A DNA stretch of 64,000 nt from Macrotis lagotis. Lineage: Eukaryota; Chordata; Mammalia; Peramelemorphia; Peramelidae. The stretch lies in assembly GCF_037893015.1 (NCBI RefSeq), contig NC_133661.1, positions 183,250,508-183,314,507 of the forward strand, written 5' to 3'. Both the position numbers and the translations under genes were made by a program. Numbering within the stretch: position 1 is the stretch's first letter; each line of letters begins with the position of its first letter. A model generated the notes under the pieces. The model had not been told where the DNA came from and searched no databases. It saw only the letters and a list, made by a program, of their open reading frames with translations. Positions 48,835-62,469 of the stretch are shown in pieces.

Positions 48835-49671
48835 ATTTAATTAGGGTAGTAAGAGGGAAACCTGGAAAGGAAGGTTAATGACAGTATATAGTGAGTCCAA
48901 AGAGTTTATAATATAGAGAACTCCCATTGCCAATATCGATGATGCCTACATGTTCAGCATACAAGAGTGAATGTAATATTGTGGAAAAGTTAGAGTCAGA
49001 AATTCTGAGTTTGAATCCTGTTCCATTATGTTTGTTAGTCATGTGACTCAGGACAAATCCCTTAACCTATCTGAGCTTTAGTTTTCTCATTTATAAAATA
49101 GGGGAAATGATATTTAATATTATTCACTTCACAGGGTTGTTTGGAGGAATACCTATGGAAAATATGAGCTTATTATTATTATTATGACCTTTTGAAGTGG
49201 GTAAGAGGGGATTTTGTTAGCTAAATAAACAATAGAATTGTAGAAAATCTTAGTGTACAACCTTCTAATTTTCCAGATGAGAAGTCACTGCTTAAGTGGT
49301 AGAATTAAGCTTAGAACTCAGACCTCTTGTCTCCCAGCCTAGGGGTCTTTTCTTTTTATATCACTGCTTAAAGTTTTAATTGAACATGCATGTTCACTGC
49401 CAACCGGGTTAGATCTCCAAGTTAGATTAACAGAGGAAGAGGGACAGAGAATAGTCAGGGTAAGATGGGGTGAACATGTGAGTATTGCAGGTGAAATCTT
49501 TCAGTTTCTCAAAGTAATTCAAGAAATGTATCTAGAAGAAACAAAGCCAATTTCAGTCTTAGAAAGAATGTGGAGTTGTAATTACTTACTTGGCACGACC
49601 TCCAGGTGAGTTCCTTTCCCAAAGATCAGTTTTCTGTATGCATCATGGCCTATTCTCTCAGTACAAAATTG
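48835..49671. repeat. Tandem unit 2 of the TRDJ4 duplication
   Basis: Contains the J segment at 49.59 kb. It shares aaaggaaggttaatgacag and gatgcctacatgttcag with unit 1. The J-to-J distance is 941 bases. Confidence 0.75.
49590..49643 (-). CDS. TRDJ4: T-cell receptor delta joining segment, TRDJ4-like (copy 1)
   Basis: A J segment reading AYRKLIFGKGTHLEVVP on the minus strand, with CCA A|gtaagtaa donor. The VVP ending and the gcacgac bases at the 3' end are shared only with the copy at 48.6 kb. The 12-RSS is weak: the best placement is heptamer catggcc at 49644-49650 (CAT instead of the critical CAC), 12-base spacer 49651-49662 and nonamer acaaaattg (6 of 9) at 49663-49671. The coding part looks functional, but the heptamer predicts poor recombination. 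Confidence 0.88.
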
Positions 49672-51017
49672 ACTTTGCTCATAGGTATAGGAGATCTAGC
49701 CTCAGCACTCAGGCAGAAAGACTCTCTTGTGCTTAGTTCCCATCCCCAACTTCTTAAACCTGTCTGGTCTGACTTCTTGACTCCTCATTATTGAAGGTGG
49801 CCTAGTTAGGAATAATCTGCAATTTGATTATTTTACCAAAGTCCTTAGTTAGTGTAAGAATTGGAAATAGAATCCAGGTCTCTTGATTCCCAGCTTAGAT
49901 TCTCTCTATGCAAATGGTGTCACATTCAATTAGAAATGACTTGCTGAATAGTCCAAAAGGATCCCTCTGGGATACATATTGAATTAGAAACCCACAAATG
50001 AACATTCTTTATGTTCTATTGTATTTTTATTTAATTATTGGTTTTGCCCAAGGTCACACAGCTAAGTAATTATCAAGTATCTGAGGCTGGATTTGAACTC
50101 AGGTCCTCCTGAATCCAGGACTGATGCTCGATCTTCTGTGCCACTGAGCTGCCCTATTTATTTTGTTAAATATTTCATAATTACACTGCAATCTTATTTC
50201 TGTTATATTCAGGAATGGTGACTGCAATGTGGCCTATGGACCAAGTTTTTGACACCTCTGTTCTACATCATGCTGCCTCATTACAGCTGCATTATGATAT
50301 CAATTTGGCAATAAGAATCATACAATCATAGATTTGGAACTGGAAGGGCCAGCTAATTCAACCCTCTCATTTTTAGAGATAAGAAGATTGAAGTCTAGTT
50401 TTAAGGGATGGTTTGTAGTCATATAACCAGTAAATACCAAAGGCAGGATTTGAATCCAGTGCTCTCTAGTTGAGAACATTTTGTATTATGTTCCTGGTCC
50501 AAAATACTGGACCTAGAGTCAGACAGATCTGAGTCGAATCCTGCCCCAGACATTTACTGGGAGAACTAGTTCTCTATGATTCCACACAAATCATTTAACC
50601 CCTGTTACCTCAGTTTCTCATCTGTAAAATGGGCATAATGATAACTCCTGTCTTTCAGGATTGTTGTCAGGATAAACTAAGATAAATTTATGAAGTACTT
50701 TGCAATAATTAAATACTATATATATGATATAATGATGATGATAATAATAATGATGATGCCATGTTGTTTCTTCAAACTAATGGATTGGTCAACCAAAATT
50801 AAACATTTAAAAAGGGAGGTGAATGAAGAATACTAAGGGGAAGAAGGGTGATCATGAGGACCAGTTGTCAGTATAAGTTTTGTGCTTTTCTGTCTGAGGT
50901 TAAGTCATTTGTTCACATTCATATCACTAATAAGTAGAAGACCTAGGCCTAAAAATCAAGTACTTGGCTCCTTGGCCAGTGTATAATTGTATAATTCCAT
51001 TGTATAATTGAATCTAG

Positions 51018-51021
<4 letters not shown>

Positions 51022-51073
<52 letters not shown>
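51022..51073. repeat. (TG)n microsatellite
   Basis: Uninterrupted TG run of about 26 units between TRDJ1 and the TRDJ4 copies. Confidence 0.95.
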
Positions 51074-51075
<2 letters not shown>

Positions 51076-53639
51076 CTAGTGGTACTCCAGAAGTGGGATT
51101 ATAATTGTTTGAAAGAGTCTCCTCATGGTAAATACTCACTCCTCATAGGAAATATCTTGAGAAGACCTTGATCTGTGGGATTTTTTGCAATAAATGATAA
51201 TTTAGAAATTACTTCAGAGGATAGATGAAAGGGTTGGGAGACAAGCTTCCAGAAAAGAAAACTAAGAATCTGGGATACTAGTATCATTAATTTTATGAAC
51301 AAATGCATTAATTTATTGCCTAATTAATGCATGATTATTGGGTTATCCAAAAGATTATATAATTCTGGGAAATTGTCATCTCTACCAAATGGTAAACTAT
51401 TTTTAAAAATTAAAATAGAATATTAGCAAAGATTGGATGATTCAAAATTCAATATGTGTGTGATTCCCTTGCATTTTACAGTAACAAGAATTTATTCTAA
51501 ATGGTCCTATTTTGAGGATCATAAAATCCTAGGTCTTAGAAGAACCCTCAGAGGGGCATCTGGAATCAAAGAATTCTTAAATTATTTAGTCCAACATCTT
51601 CATTTTATATATGTAGAATCTGAGAGCCAGATAAGTAAAGGGACTTTCCTCATAATTACAGAGTATAACCCAGGCCACTATTCTTTCCAGTTACAATGTT
51701 TTGAATATGTTATATGAGAACTGATTGGCTGTTCAAGGAATAGAACAGGGAAAGGTCAACAATAACTTTGGGAATGGTACAGAGCAAATAATTTAATGCA
51801 TGTGATTTCTATAGGAGCACAAGATTATATGACTTTCTGAAAAATTATGTTGGAATCTGTTATTTTTTTCTTCCAACTTCATGAACCTTCTGACATGAAT
51901 CCTTGGAAAGTAGGTCTCAAATTAAGAACCCTGTTTTGTATGAAGCCTTTGCTAATTCTCCCAGCTGCTGCTGCTGCCTTTTCACCTCCAAATTGTGGGC
52001 ATATAAGTGGCAAAGGGATAGAAATTCCTTCAGCAATATTACTGATAAGTAGGTATTCAACCTCCATTGAAGATCTCCAGTGACTGTCTGGACTTCCCTT
52101 TCTCCACCAAGGCAGCTCATCTCACATTTGGACAGTTCTCATTTTTCTATGTGGTGCCCAAGTTTTCCTTTCTGTAACTTTTGTTCATTGACCCTCAGTG
52201 TATCTGTTGGGTGTAATAGGTCATGGGATCATAGATTTAGATATAGAAGGAACCTCAGAGATTATTTGATATATTTTACAGATGTAGAAACTGAGACCTA
52301 AGGAGACTAAATGACTTGTTCAAGTTCACAAATATAATACTAATCAGAGGGGTGATTTGAATCTAGGTCTTCTCAGTGCTTCCAATAACTTTCCTGTATA
52401 ACAACACTTCAAGCAGGTAAAGTTATCATGTTCCCCCATGTTTTCCTTTCTCCCAGGCTAAATATCCATAATTCCTTTAAGTTTCTTAACAACAATTATC
52501 TTATAAAACATAATATAGAATCCTTCTCTAGTTAATAATCAATCAATAAATATCTATTAAGGGCCTACTTTGTGCTAGCACTGAGCTAAGTTTTGGGGAT
52601 ATACAAAGAGGCAAAAAATAGTCCTTGCCCTCAATGAGCTCACAATCTATTTAGAGCAGACAACATATAAACAAATGTATACCAAAAAATTACAAATGCA
52701 GGATAAATAGGAGACAAATAACAGAGGAAAGGAACTAGAATTAAGAGGGACTGGGAAAGACTGATGTATAAAACAAGTCCTACCAATGGTATTAATAAAT
52801 AAACAATAGCAACATTTATATAATGTTAGATTTGTGAAGTAGTTTACAAATATTATTTCATTTTATCATCACAATAACTATGGCAGATAAGGTCTTTATT
52901 AACTCCATTAGGATCCATATTTCATGATTCTTATTTTAGTCCTATATGCTATAATTTTATTAGTGATTCTTTGAGCAGACAAGTAGCAGAGCTGAGTGAT
53001 GTCAGTCTCTTTTTCCCAAACTGTTGAGCTCATGACCTGCCTCTAAAACTGGAGATTCTTTGGAGATACTCTGGGACCTGATCAATCTAAAATTTGCAAG
53101 CTTATGCCAAAATGGAAGAATCCTTCCTTCCTCCATTCCTCAACCCCCACTCCGTTATTTTTGAAACAACAAGATTCTGTTTTTATTTAAATGTCTTTCA
53201 AATTATTTCACAAGATGACCTCCTAATTACCATGGGATCTTTAGCATTCTCTAATTTACAGCCATTAATAAAGAGTCTGTGCTAGCTCCTATTTAAGAGG
53301 GAGATAAAATAAAATGACTACTCTTGGATAGAATAGAGAAATTTTAAAGAGCTTTAAAGTCAAAAGTATTAGCTTTGTTCTACTTGGAACTTAGTCTCCC
53401 ATTTTTTTAAATTAAAGATATTATTTAAGTTTTACAATTTCCCCCCAATCTTACTTCCCTCCCCCCACCCTTAGTCTCCCATTTGAGATAGGAAGGTCAA
53501 TTAAAAGTTTTGCTAAACTTTATCTAATGCCTCAAACAAGAAGAAATACCTTTCTATGTTCCGTTTTTCCAGAGCCATCATTTCCCTCTACTGAAAGAGT
53601 TTTTTGAATAGAAACAAGCATGATATTGAGAAGTGGGAC

Positions 53640-53770
53640 AGATATTACTAGCTTGCAGGATGGTCCAGTCTTTTGGTTTTTCTGGACCACAAAGACCAAC
53701 AAAAACCTCTCAAGAACTGCATCCAGAATTCAATACTCATTCATGATACAATGCAATCCAGACCATCCAT
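53640..53770. repeat. Unidentified interspersed repeat, copy 1
   Basis: Shares ttctggacca, caacaaaaac and gctgcat blocks with 62470-62650. It may be an old hAT-like DNA transposon; family not assigned. Confidence 0.55.
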
Positions 53771-54689
53771 GAGTACAACAACAAACCAGACTCAGCCTTG
53801 AGAGCCACAGGGCAGACACATCTTAAGAATGCAAGTGAATATTGACTCTACTCTGATTCCCTCACCTTGGATATTGATTTAGTTTGGAATTGACCAGAGA
53901 TGTGGATTTGTCTCAGGACATGTTCTAGGTTAACTCAAAGTTCTATATTCTCTAGGAGAAAGATACTGGCCTTGAGTCATTCTGGTGTGATGGATATAAA
54001 AGGATCAAAGATTTAAAATAGAGAAGGGACTTCAGAGATCATCAATTCAAGAGCCCTCTTTTTTACAGATAAGAAAAATCAGACTTATGAGGGTTATAGA
54101 ACCTGTTTCTTAGGTGGGATTTAAATACATCCTGGCTAGAAATCCAGTCCCCTATCCACTATACCACATTGCTTTGGGAGTTGTCTGCTTTGGGAAGCAA
54201 GGTTCAGAAAGTAGAATACATTGGCTAGAGCAGAAGATTCCAAAACTGAATCAAGCCTTCTTTGACCTTTTAGATTGTTTTTGAAACTCTTCTGGTCTTC
54301 CCAGAGTTCTATATATTGGGTGCGATCTTGGGTAAGTCTTCTTAAGTTATTGCTCATCAAATTTTTAAAAGAATCAGAGTTTTATAGTTGTGAGGACTTT
54401 GGAAATCACTTAATTCAACATCTACCTGAGTAGATGTGCCTGATTTGTTTTCATTAGAGTGCCTAACAAATGATTATACAATCTTAATTTGACAATTTCC
54501 AGTGGTATGGAGTTCTGTCTTCAAGAAGTCCCTTTTCTTTCCCACATCCCCAATTCTGTTCCCTTTCTATGTTCCTATTGTCCTCCTCCATTTTAAATTC
54601 CATTTAAACATTTTCCCACCATACCTAGAATGAAAACTTTAGGAAAAACATCATACAGATAGCAATGAGCAGAAAGAATCAGTACTTAC

Positions 54690-54743
54690 GTGGCTCCACA
54701 GTCACTTGGGTTCCCCGTCCAAATATCAGTTTATCTAACCATA
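54690..54743 (-). CDS. TRDJ1: T-cell receptor delta joining segment TRDJ1
   Basis: A J segment reading WLDKLIFGRGTQVTVEP on the minus strand; human TRDJ1, from memory, is TDKLIFGKGTRVTVEP. It ends CCA C|gtaagtac. The 12-RSS is heptamer cactatg at 54744-54750, a 12-base spacer 54751-54762 and nonamer ccaaaaact (7 of 9) at 54763-54771. It lies about 0.95 kb downstream of the D segment, the closest D-J pair here, and is likely the dominant J. Confidence 0.95.
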
Positions 54744-55652
54744 CACTATGGCAGAAGGAGCTCCAAAAACTCTGAAAATGTCTATTTTTCATCATTTATT
54801 GGATCTAAGCCCCAGTAAACTTTCAGGTGAAGCAAAAGTTGGTACTTATTACTTATCATGTACTTGCTGTTTCAGCTGAGTTCCAATGGCATCACTGACT
54901 TAAGAGTTAGCCCAGAAGAAGGTTAAAATTTCATTTAACCTTTCTAAAATATTGATGTTCTATTCTTTTCTTTCTCCCCTTTCTCAGGCTCCCTCAGCCT
55001 GTTATGATTAGCTACTGTTTTCCAGGGAGACTTGAAGAGTCTGTAAGAACTATTGAAAAAGGGACTTGCTTTTCTCTAGCACTGAGATTTCAAACCATTA
55101 GGAATGTCAGATAACTTTACAATGTGGGCATATACCCAGGTTTTGCTGATAAGTACAATTTTAGAATAAGTTGGCAAGACCAAAATTTCTCTCTGAATTC
55201 TCCTTTCCAGGGTGAAAGGTCAGAGAATTTCTCTGGGATTTTCCAGAAGAAATCTCCATTAGATTCCATCCTGAGATGGAATGAATATTCATCAGTTTTG
55301 TTCTATTTCCTTAAGAGCTGTAGGTATCTTTCCAAAGATGCATCTTGTATTCCCTCAGGTTCAACCACAAGAAAAGACACAGATATTTTCATGAGTCCAT
55401 CCACCAATAAATTGACAAAGAATCTCTGAGTTTAGGAAGTTAGTGGGAGAAAAATATTCAAAATAATCCCATTGGAACAGAGTACAGTGCAGTAGGCAGA
55501 CAACCATAGCAAAGATGAATCCTCAGTTGAGCTTCTCCTGAAGTTGCTTCCTTGGCACATGGAGTCAGGAGCAGGTCCACTGGTATGGTTGCTTCTTGGT
55601 ACATCATAGTTAGGTTGAATATTTTCCATAAAAATACCATTTCCTCTGAGTT

Positions 55653-55691
55653 GATTTTTGTACAGGTCTCTATGGAGGATGTAACACTGTG
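55653..55691 (-). promoter_or_regulatory. 3' 23-RSS of TRDD3
   Basis: On the plus strand: nonamer gatttttgt at 55653-55661 (8 of 9 to GGTTTTTGT), a spacer of exactly 23 bases at 55662-55684 and a perfect heptamer cactgtg at 55685-55691. This side faces the J cluster, whose signals have 12-base spacers. Confidence 0.95.
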
Positions 55692-55705
55692 GGTATCCCC
55701 CCAAT
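55692..55705 (-). CDS. TRDD3: T-cell receptor delta diversity segment TRDD3
   Basis: A 14-base D segment, ATTGGGGGGATACC on the minus strand, bounded on both sides by recombination signals. Human TRDD3, from memory, is ACTGGGGGATACG, so orthology is clear. It is too short for an ORF search and was found by its flanking signals. D segments supply the central part of the delta CDR3 and can be read in any frame. The reading frames give G-G-Y/D-type residues, with no stop in the coding strand. Confidence 0.95.
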
Positions 55706-55733
55706 CACAGTGCTACAGAGCTTTACAAAAACC
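55706..55733 (-). promoter_or_regulatory. 5' 12-RSS of TRDD3
   Basis: On the plus strand: perfect heptamer cacagtg at 55706-55712, a spacer of exactly 12 bases at 55713-55724 and a perfect nonamer acaaaaacc at 55725-55733. It faces the V genes and pairs with their 23-RSS. It is the best signal in the window. Confidence 0.96.
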
Positions 55734-57544
55734 TTCCTAGAGACCTGAAAATGCACTCAAATAGTAGTTTCTCAAACCAAGCTCTAGTGAGATCAAAGGG
55801 TTTTCAATGACAGTTGAATTCAAGTGAAATTTCTCCAGGTGTTGCTGTCAAAAATAACCTTGATATGGTCATGTAGACATGAAGAAGTTAACCTCTTTGC
55901 CCATCTGCCTAGGTGGGTCATGAATTTTAAGGTTGAAAGTGACTCCAGACATCATCAAGCCTCTCACTTTTTGTCTTCTGGAAAGTTTATCACTAAACCC
56001 TTTCATGCAGTCACTGTATTGATCATTTTCTAAATATACTGTCAATTCTTCATTTCTCATGTATAGATTAGACATGTTGTAACTTTTGGGGAGAAATGCT
56101 TCTTGATATAATTTCTTTCTGTCCCAAATCTGTCACCAAAGACCTCATTCTCTTGAGAAGTGTACTCAAAGGAATGAAAAAGTGAGATTAATACTAGATA
56201 GCTAGATAAAGCTTACTACATACCAGATACCACACAAAGCAAAATTTGGAAGAAAAATTTATTGCAAATGTTTCTTATCATAGAATACATTTCAAAACAA
56301 AAACAAAATGACTTTCATATCATCTAAACTTTATATTTCCCATGGTTCCTGGCACATTGCTCTCACAGTAGGCTCTTTATAGATATTTTTTGAGAGGATG
56401 AATGAATTGATGGTTTTGGAATAAAAACCATGAACTATCAAGATATGATAGTTCTTCTATAGAAGGAAAAGAATCTTAGAATTTTACATCTGGTAAGGAT
56501 TTTAGAAGTGATATCGGTTCTTTATCTCCCTTTCTAATTTGTACTTTATAGGTACAGAAATTAAGGTCCACAGAGGAAGAAAAGGTTTGCCCAAGGTCAT
56601 ATGAAAAATCAAATTTTTAGACACTGTCTGTACCTCTTGCCACTGTACTTAACAAATACCAGTTCTTTTCAGGAGCCTATCCCAGTGTTCAACAGTCCTT
56701 ATTTGTGATCAGAAAGTATTTCTCAATATATCTTAAATTCTCTTTCTTGTAGTTCAAGAGGGGCTTTTGAATATTATATCAGTTTTCTCATCTGTAAACA
56801 GTTATTCTTCTTATTACCTTTCCCATCTTTGTGTCTTTATGCATTCATGTCTGCACTGTTGTTATTCATCCTTTGTTTTCGAAGAGGACCAATAAAATCA
56901 CAGTCTTGAGACCAGGGTACAGTATGTTTGACTGTGATTATTCAGTACAATATGAGTTTGGGATGCTCTGTTCTACAAGTTGTCCACAAGTAGTCCAATG
57001 GAACATTTGAGATGGAGATGACCATGAATTTCCACAACACATGTTTTCTATGTGTTTCCACAATTTTGCTTTGCTCATGGAATACAGCTCCTATGAAGTG
57101 AATACATCATGCCAAACAGTCTTATGCCTCTCATGTCTCACGATCTGTACCAAAGTTCTTCTGAGAGACCTCGAATGTTTTTTTACTGATTCTTCTGATC
57201 ACCTTGTGAAAGCCTGGCTTGTTTTAGTTCTTTGTAAAATAATCTTTTTTAGGTAATGTATATTTGACATTTGGACTATTTGGACAACACATCAGAGTTT
57301 GCTCTTTGCAGTAGAATTTGGATGCTTCTTCAAGTCTATCTTTTAGAATTTCTAGTTTCCTTCTGAGTTAAACTCAGGCATCACCTCCTCTATATGAAGT
57401 CTTTCTTGATCCTTCTAATACTAGAGCTTTGTTCTTTTCTTCAATCATTTGTTTTTATGATATATATATATATATATATATAATATATTTCTATGTGTAC
57501 ATATTTTCTCTCATGATAAAAGGTAAGCTTCCTGAGGGCAGAAA

Positions 57545-58110
57545 GCTTTTTTAAAGTGTTTTTAAAAAACATTTTAATATTTTAAAAATTTTAACATTTT
57601 TAAAAATATTATTTTCTTTTCTTTTTTTGCAATTACATGCAAAGATAGTTTTCAACATTCATCTTTTTGTAAGATTTTGAGTATCACATTTTTCTCTCTT
57701 CCTCTTTTCCCTCCCCCTTCTCACAGCAATTAGTAGCCTGATATGTGTACAATCATGTTTAACATATTTACATATTAATCATGATGTAAAAGAAGAATCA
57801 GAACTAAAGGCAAAATATGTGAAAAAGAAAAAAGTCATAAAGCAAATTTTAAAAAGTGAAAATAATATGCTTTAGTTTGGGTTCAGATTCTGTTGTGTTT
57901 TTATCTGGATATGAATGGCATTTTCCATCAAAAATCTTTTAGAATTGTTCTTGATCACTGAACTGCTGAGAGGAACTTAGTTCATCATAGTTGACCATCA
58001 CACAATGTTGCTGTTAATGTGTCCAGTGTTTTCCTGATTCTTCTTATTTTACTTAGCATTGGTTCCTGCAAGTCTTTCCAGGCTTGTCTGAAGTACAAAG
58101 ACAGGGATTA
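57545..58110. repeat. High-copy marsupial repeat, probably LINE 3' region
   Basis: Long AT-rich stretch with gaagaatcagaactaaaggc, gtgaaaataatatgctttag and ggcattttccatcaaaaatc. I recognise it as a common marsupial interspersed repeat but cannot name the family with certainty. Confidence 0.55.
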
Positions 58111-61100
58111 TCTTGCTTTTATATTTATATCCCTAACACTAAGCCCAATGCTTGACTCATGGTTGATAATACTAAAAATTTGTTAATTGATTTATTGGTT
58201 GAACATGTATGAGATATGCATGTTACTGAACATGGAGATTTGGATTTGAGTCCTGCTAAGTCCAAGTCCTGTAACCTTGGGAAAATCATGTAATTTCTCT
58301 GAACCTTTTTTTCCTCATCTGTAAAATGTGCTTAAGAATTAATTCTTAAATTACTTATGTTTTGTAAAACATAAAATAGTATATCAATACGAGTCATAAT
58401 TGTTTTGGCTAACAACAGCCCTTGAAATAGTGTCTATCTATTGCTATTTTTATTGCTGCACAGACATTCCATTGTGGAGGGCCAAGAGGATGAGCCTGGG
58501 AAGTATCATAGTACAATGGAAAGAATTCAGGCTCTGGAGTCAGATGACCAGTTTCAAACCCTGTCTTTGCATTTACTACATGTATGGCCTTGGGCAAATC
58601 ACTTAACCTACCTGGACTTCAGGTTCCTCATCAATCCAATGAGGGATGCTCAATTATAGCTAACATGCTGATGATAACAAGCTGTCATGTAGATACACCT
58701 TACTTCAAAAACATTCATACTCCATTTGAACTCTAAAAATCACATAGACAGTTAACTTCAATCCAAAGAAGACTTGCTGAGAACCTAATATTTCCTTTCT
58801 ACTATTACTGTGTTGGAGGGAGGCCCTATAATCCTCTAATAGATAATCTAACATAGCAGTCCATGGATAGATTTCAAGTGGATTCATGAATTTGAATGGG
58901 AAAAAAATTAAATCTCTATTTTTTCTAGTCTCTAACACAAATTTATAATTTCCTTCAACTATTTAACAAATTTGATCCTGATAAAGGGTTCATAGATTTC
59001 ACTAGATTGCCAACAGTGTCCATTATACACAAAAAAGATTAAGAACTTATCTAACTGCTATGACAAAACAACAGTCAATTTTTAGGAAGAATTCATATCT
59101 CTAAACCCTGTTTAAATTTCTAAGGAGAGTAGCTCAAGAACAATCCAGCTGAGATGCCTAATTTCTTTATCTCCTTAATTTATCTTTCCTATATGATATT
59201 AAAAAAAACACAATGGGATTCTTTTCCCAAAGGGACTCTGGGGAGGAGAGAAGAGATTTCTTTTGTTCCCTTTCTTAAATGTGCCTGGAAATTATTCTGT
59301 TGAATCTTGACTATAAAAGAAGGGCCCAAATACAGATGTCAGAGGAACATGGTGGATCTACTCATGTGACTAGAAGAGTTTCTATCATGGCACATTTTCT
59401 GAATCCACTAGATTCCCGTTCTACTCTTCCCTTTTTGCAAACTGTATGACTTGGATAGTAAAATGTATTCTGAGGCAGATGCCATCCCTTTTCAGGGATT
59501 TTTTTTTACTTGTAACTTGGAAAATACCTATCTCTGGTACAAGACTTGAATTTGAACATGATAATAGTATCTTAGGTCATAAGCCTTAAGTTGGAAAGAT
59601 TTTAAGAAAGAAGGTATAGTTGGATTTGGAGAAAATAAGGCTTTCTGACAGCAATAGACCATTACTGTTGATAAAAAACAGCAGAGGGAGGAAAAGCTGG
59701 AAGTTTCCCAGTAAGATCTCATAAGGTCCTAATTATCATGTTATGCATCATGCACAATAATATACAGGTATACAAAATCCTTTTTTATTTTTGCTGTCTC
59801 TTGACATTCTGCTACTAGCCATCCTCTCTTTGATGTTAAAGCCCTTTGCAGTAACATGACTTCCTCTCTACTTTTCCAATTTTGTTACCCCCATACCCAT
59901 TTATTTCTACATAGTTTATGACTTAGCAATGCTAGCCTCCTTGCCACTCCTCACTTATGACTCTCCATTTTCTCCTGGGGGTGCTTCTGTACTGGCTCCC
60001 TCTCTCTGGCCTGGAATGTTCTCCCTCCTTCCTACCAATCCTAGCTTCCTGATTTCCTTCAGCTCAAATCCTACCTTCTATTGGAGGCCTAACCTTATTT
60101 TCTCACTGCTAATCTCTTTTCTCTGAAGTTACCTTCCATTTGCATTGTATGTATTTTGCATGTACATTATTTGCATGTTGTCTCCCCATTAGAATGTGAA
60201 CTTCTTGATGAGAGGGACTGGTATTGCCTTTCTTTGTATTTACAATGCTGGATTCAGTTATTACTTAATAATGTTTCTTCACTGAATGATTTATTGACTC
60301 TGCTATCCAGAACACCTCAGAAAATTCCTTACCTAGAGCTGTGAGGGCTTTGCTGTGAGGGCTTACTGAACTCTTTTCAGGGAAGCTCTTTCACCTTTGG
60401 TGCCTAGTGGGCATTAACTCTCACCTGTGGCCATCAAGAAGCTATAGAATTCATAGCATCCACTCCATGGTAAAACATCTGGGCAGAAAGGTTAAACCAG
60501 GTTGAGGGTCAGATGGAACACAAACCCATCAGTGGATTAGGGGTACCTATCCCTGTGAAGACTTTGTGTGGTGGAATTGACAGATGAAATCCATTTGTTC
60601 CAATGATCATGAAGATGGTGGAGGCAAGCTTTGTAGAACTTGATCAGATATCAAAGATGTCAAGGTCATCCAATGCATCCTGACAGTCATCCTGACTTTT
60701 GACTTACTATTGAACCCCATTGATTCTGGAAGAGAGAATGAAACTGAAAACTTTGTGCAACTCAGCCTCACTTAAATCTAGCTCACATATAAGTCTAGAC
60801 AGCACTATGAGATCTCATTGGTCCTCTTCAAAAATGAAGGACAAACAACAATCAGAGCATATTCTTATGATTAATCCCATAAAAATTAGAACCAGAGAAA
60901 TGGACTTTATGGAACAAAAGAATCTTAAACTTGGAAGGATGTTCTTTAACCTAACCAGTGCAAATATTCCTTTGACAGCATTCCAGAGAGATCATCATAA
61001 AACTTCTTATTGGATATTTTGACATATGAGGAGCTCATTACCATTACAGCCCATGACATTTTTTGGATGGCTCAATTAGTTGGTAAACTTCAAAAGAGTT

Positions 61101-62303
61101 GAGTCATTCTGCTACCACCAATGTTTAGTATATTGCTCCTTACATAGAAGGGTTATAATATATTATATTGAAACAGGATTAAGTTTCTTCATGAAACTTC
61201 TACTCTTTTGTCTTGTGTGTGGGAAGTCACCTTGGAATCTTAAAGACCAGAATAGAATGGGCTCTGACAGGAGCCTGGAGGCAAGTGATGTTCAAATTCA
61301 TGAAACTTCATGACAGGAAGGCTTCTTGTGAAGAAATGAATGTTTGTGATCACAGAAACTCACAAGAACCGGTTAATATTTTGATTTGTGGAATAAATAC
61401 TAGATTTAGTATGAAAAGACCTGACCCTGTCATTTACTAACTATATGACCAGGGGCATGTCTGGTCTTCTTTCTGAGTTTCAGTTTCTTTGTCTGTAAAA
61501 TGAACATACTAATACAATGGACCCCATAAGGTTGTTGTAAGTCAAATGGTTTGAAAATTGGAAAATTGTAAAAAATGTGTGTTTTTTTTATTTTTCTTGA
61601 CACCACTAGAGATCTTGACCTTTTTTTTTTTTTTGGTTGTGGCTACTTAGGAAGTCTGATGAAACCTACAGACTCCTTGGAAAAATGCTTTTAAATATAT
61701 AAAGCAAAATATATAGGATTATAAAAGAAACCAATTATATTAAAATGTAGTTATAAAAATATCTTTTAAAAGTTCACAGACTCTTGTCCTAAATTATAAA
61801 GTATTGCTATCTGGAGAGGAGGAAGGTATATTCATTAATCAAATCCTGGCATTTTTTTCCCTTAAATTTTTTTATTGAGAGATTTAAAAATGAGAGATTT
61901 AAAAACATTTCCAACTAACAAGTGTTGTTGTTCTTTCTTCTTCCTATAAATGTTATTACAGTGCCTGGCACATAAGAGGCACTTAATAAATATTTCATGA
62001 CTGACTGACTGACTGATTACCTCCTCCCAATGGAAAGAAAAAAATAAAAATAGAAAAGTGAACTTTTGCAATAATATGCATTGTCAAGCAAAACAAATTC
62101 CCACAGTGACCATGTCAAAAAAAAGTATGTCTAATTCTGCATCTTGAGTCCACTATCTGCCAGGAGATGGGTAGCAAACTTCATCACAGGCTTTCTGAAA
62201 TCAAGATTAGTCATTGCATTATTGATAGGTTTGGTTTTTACATTGCATTCTTTTCCAAATATGTGCTTTTCTTATCCCCCTACCCAGAAAACCTTCCTTG
62301 CAA

Positions 62304-62304
<1 letters not shown>

Positions 62305-62371
<67 letters not shown>
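62305..62371. repeat. (TG)n-(AG)n compound microsatellite
   Basis: TG run joined directly to an AG run; it makes a false Cys-Val repeat frame. Confidence 0.95.
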
Positions 62372-62469
62372 ACAATTCAGTAAAACTAATTAACCCAACT
62401 GAATTTGACAGTTGTAGTGTTCCATACTTACACATCTTCTATCTCCAAAGAAGGGAGGAGTCACATTGA

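Larger units (their letters stand above)
49672..54660. other. TRDJ1-TRDJ4 interval: repeats, no gene
   Basis: It holds a reverse SINE (50.03-50.16 kb), a forward MIR-like copy (50.49-50.72), a (TG)n run (51.02-51.07), MIR-type pieces (about 52.21-52.38 and 52.53-52.78) and an interspersed repeat at 53.64-53.77. I searched it for J signals and FGxG and found none. Confidence 0.6.

Noticed and set aside
53640..53730. Nonamer-like ggtttttct and acaaaaacc words
   Set aside because: No heptamer at 12 or 23 bases, and the words lie in an interspersed repeat that recurs at 62.5 kb.
58985..59035. caacagtg followed by an acaaaaaag nonamer-like word
   Set aside because: The spacer would be 10 bases and no D or J coding sequence adjoins it.
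62090..62135. A cacagtg heptamer that could mark another D or V
   Set aside because: No nonamer at 12 or 23 bases, no partner signal and no coding end beside it.
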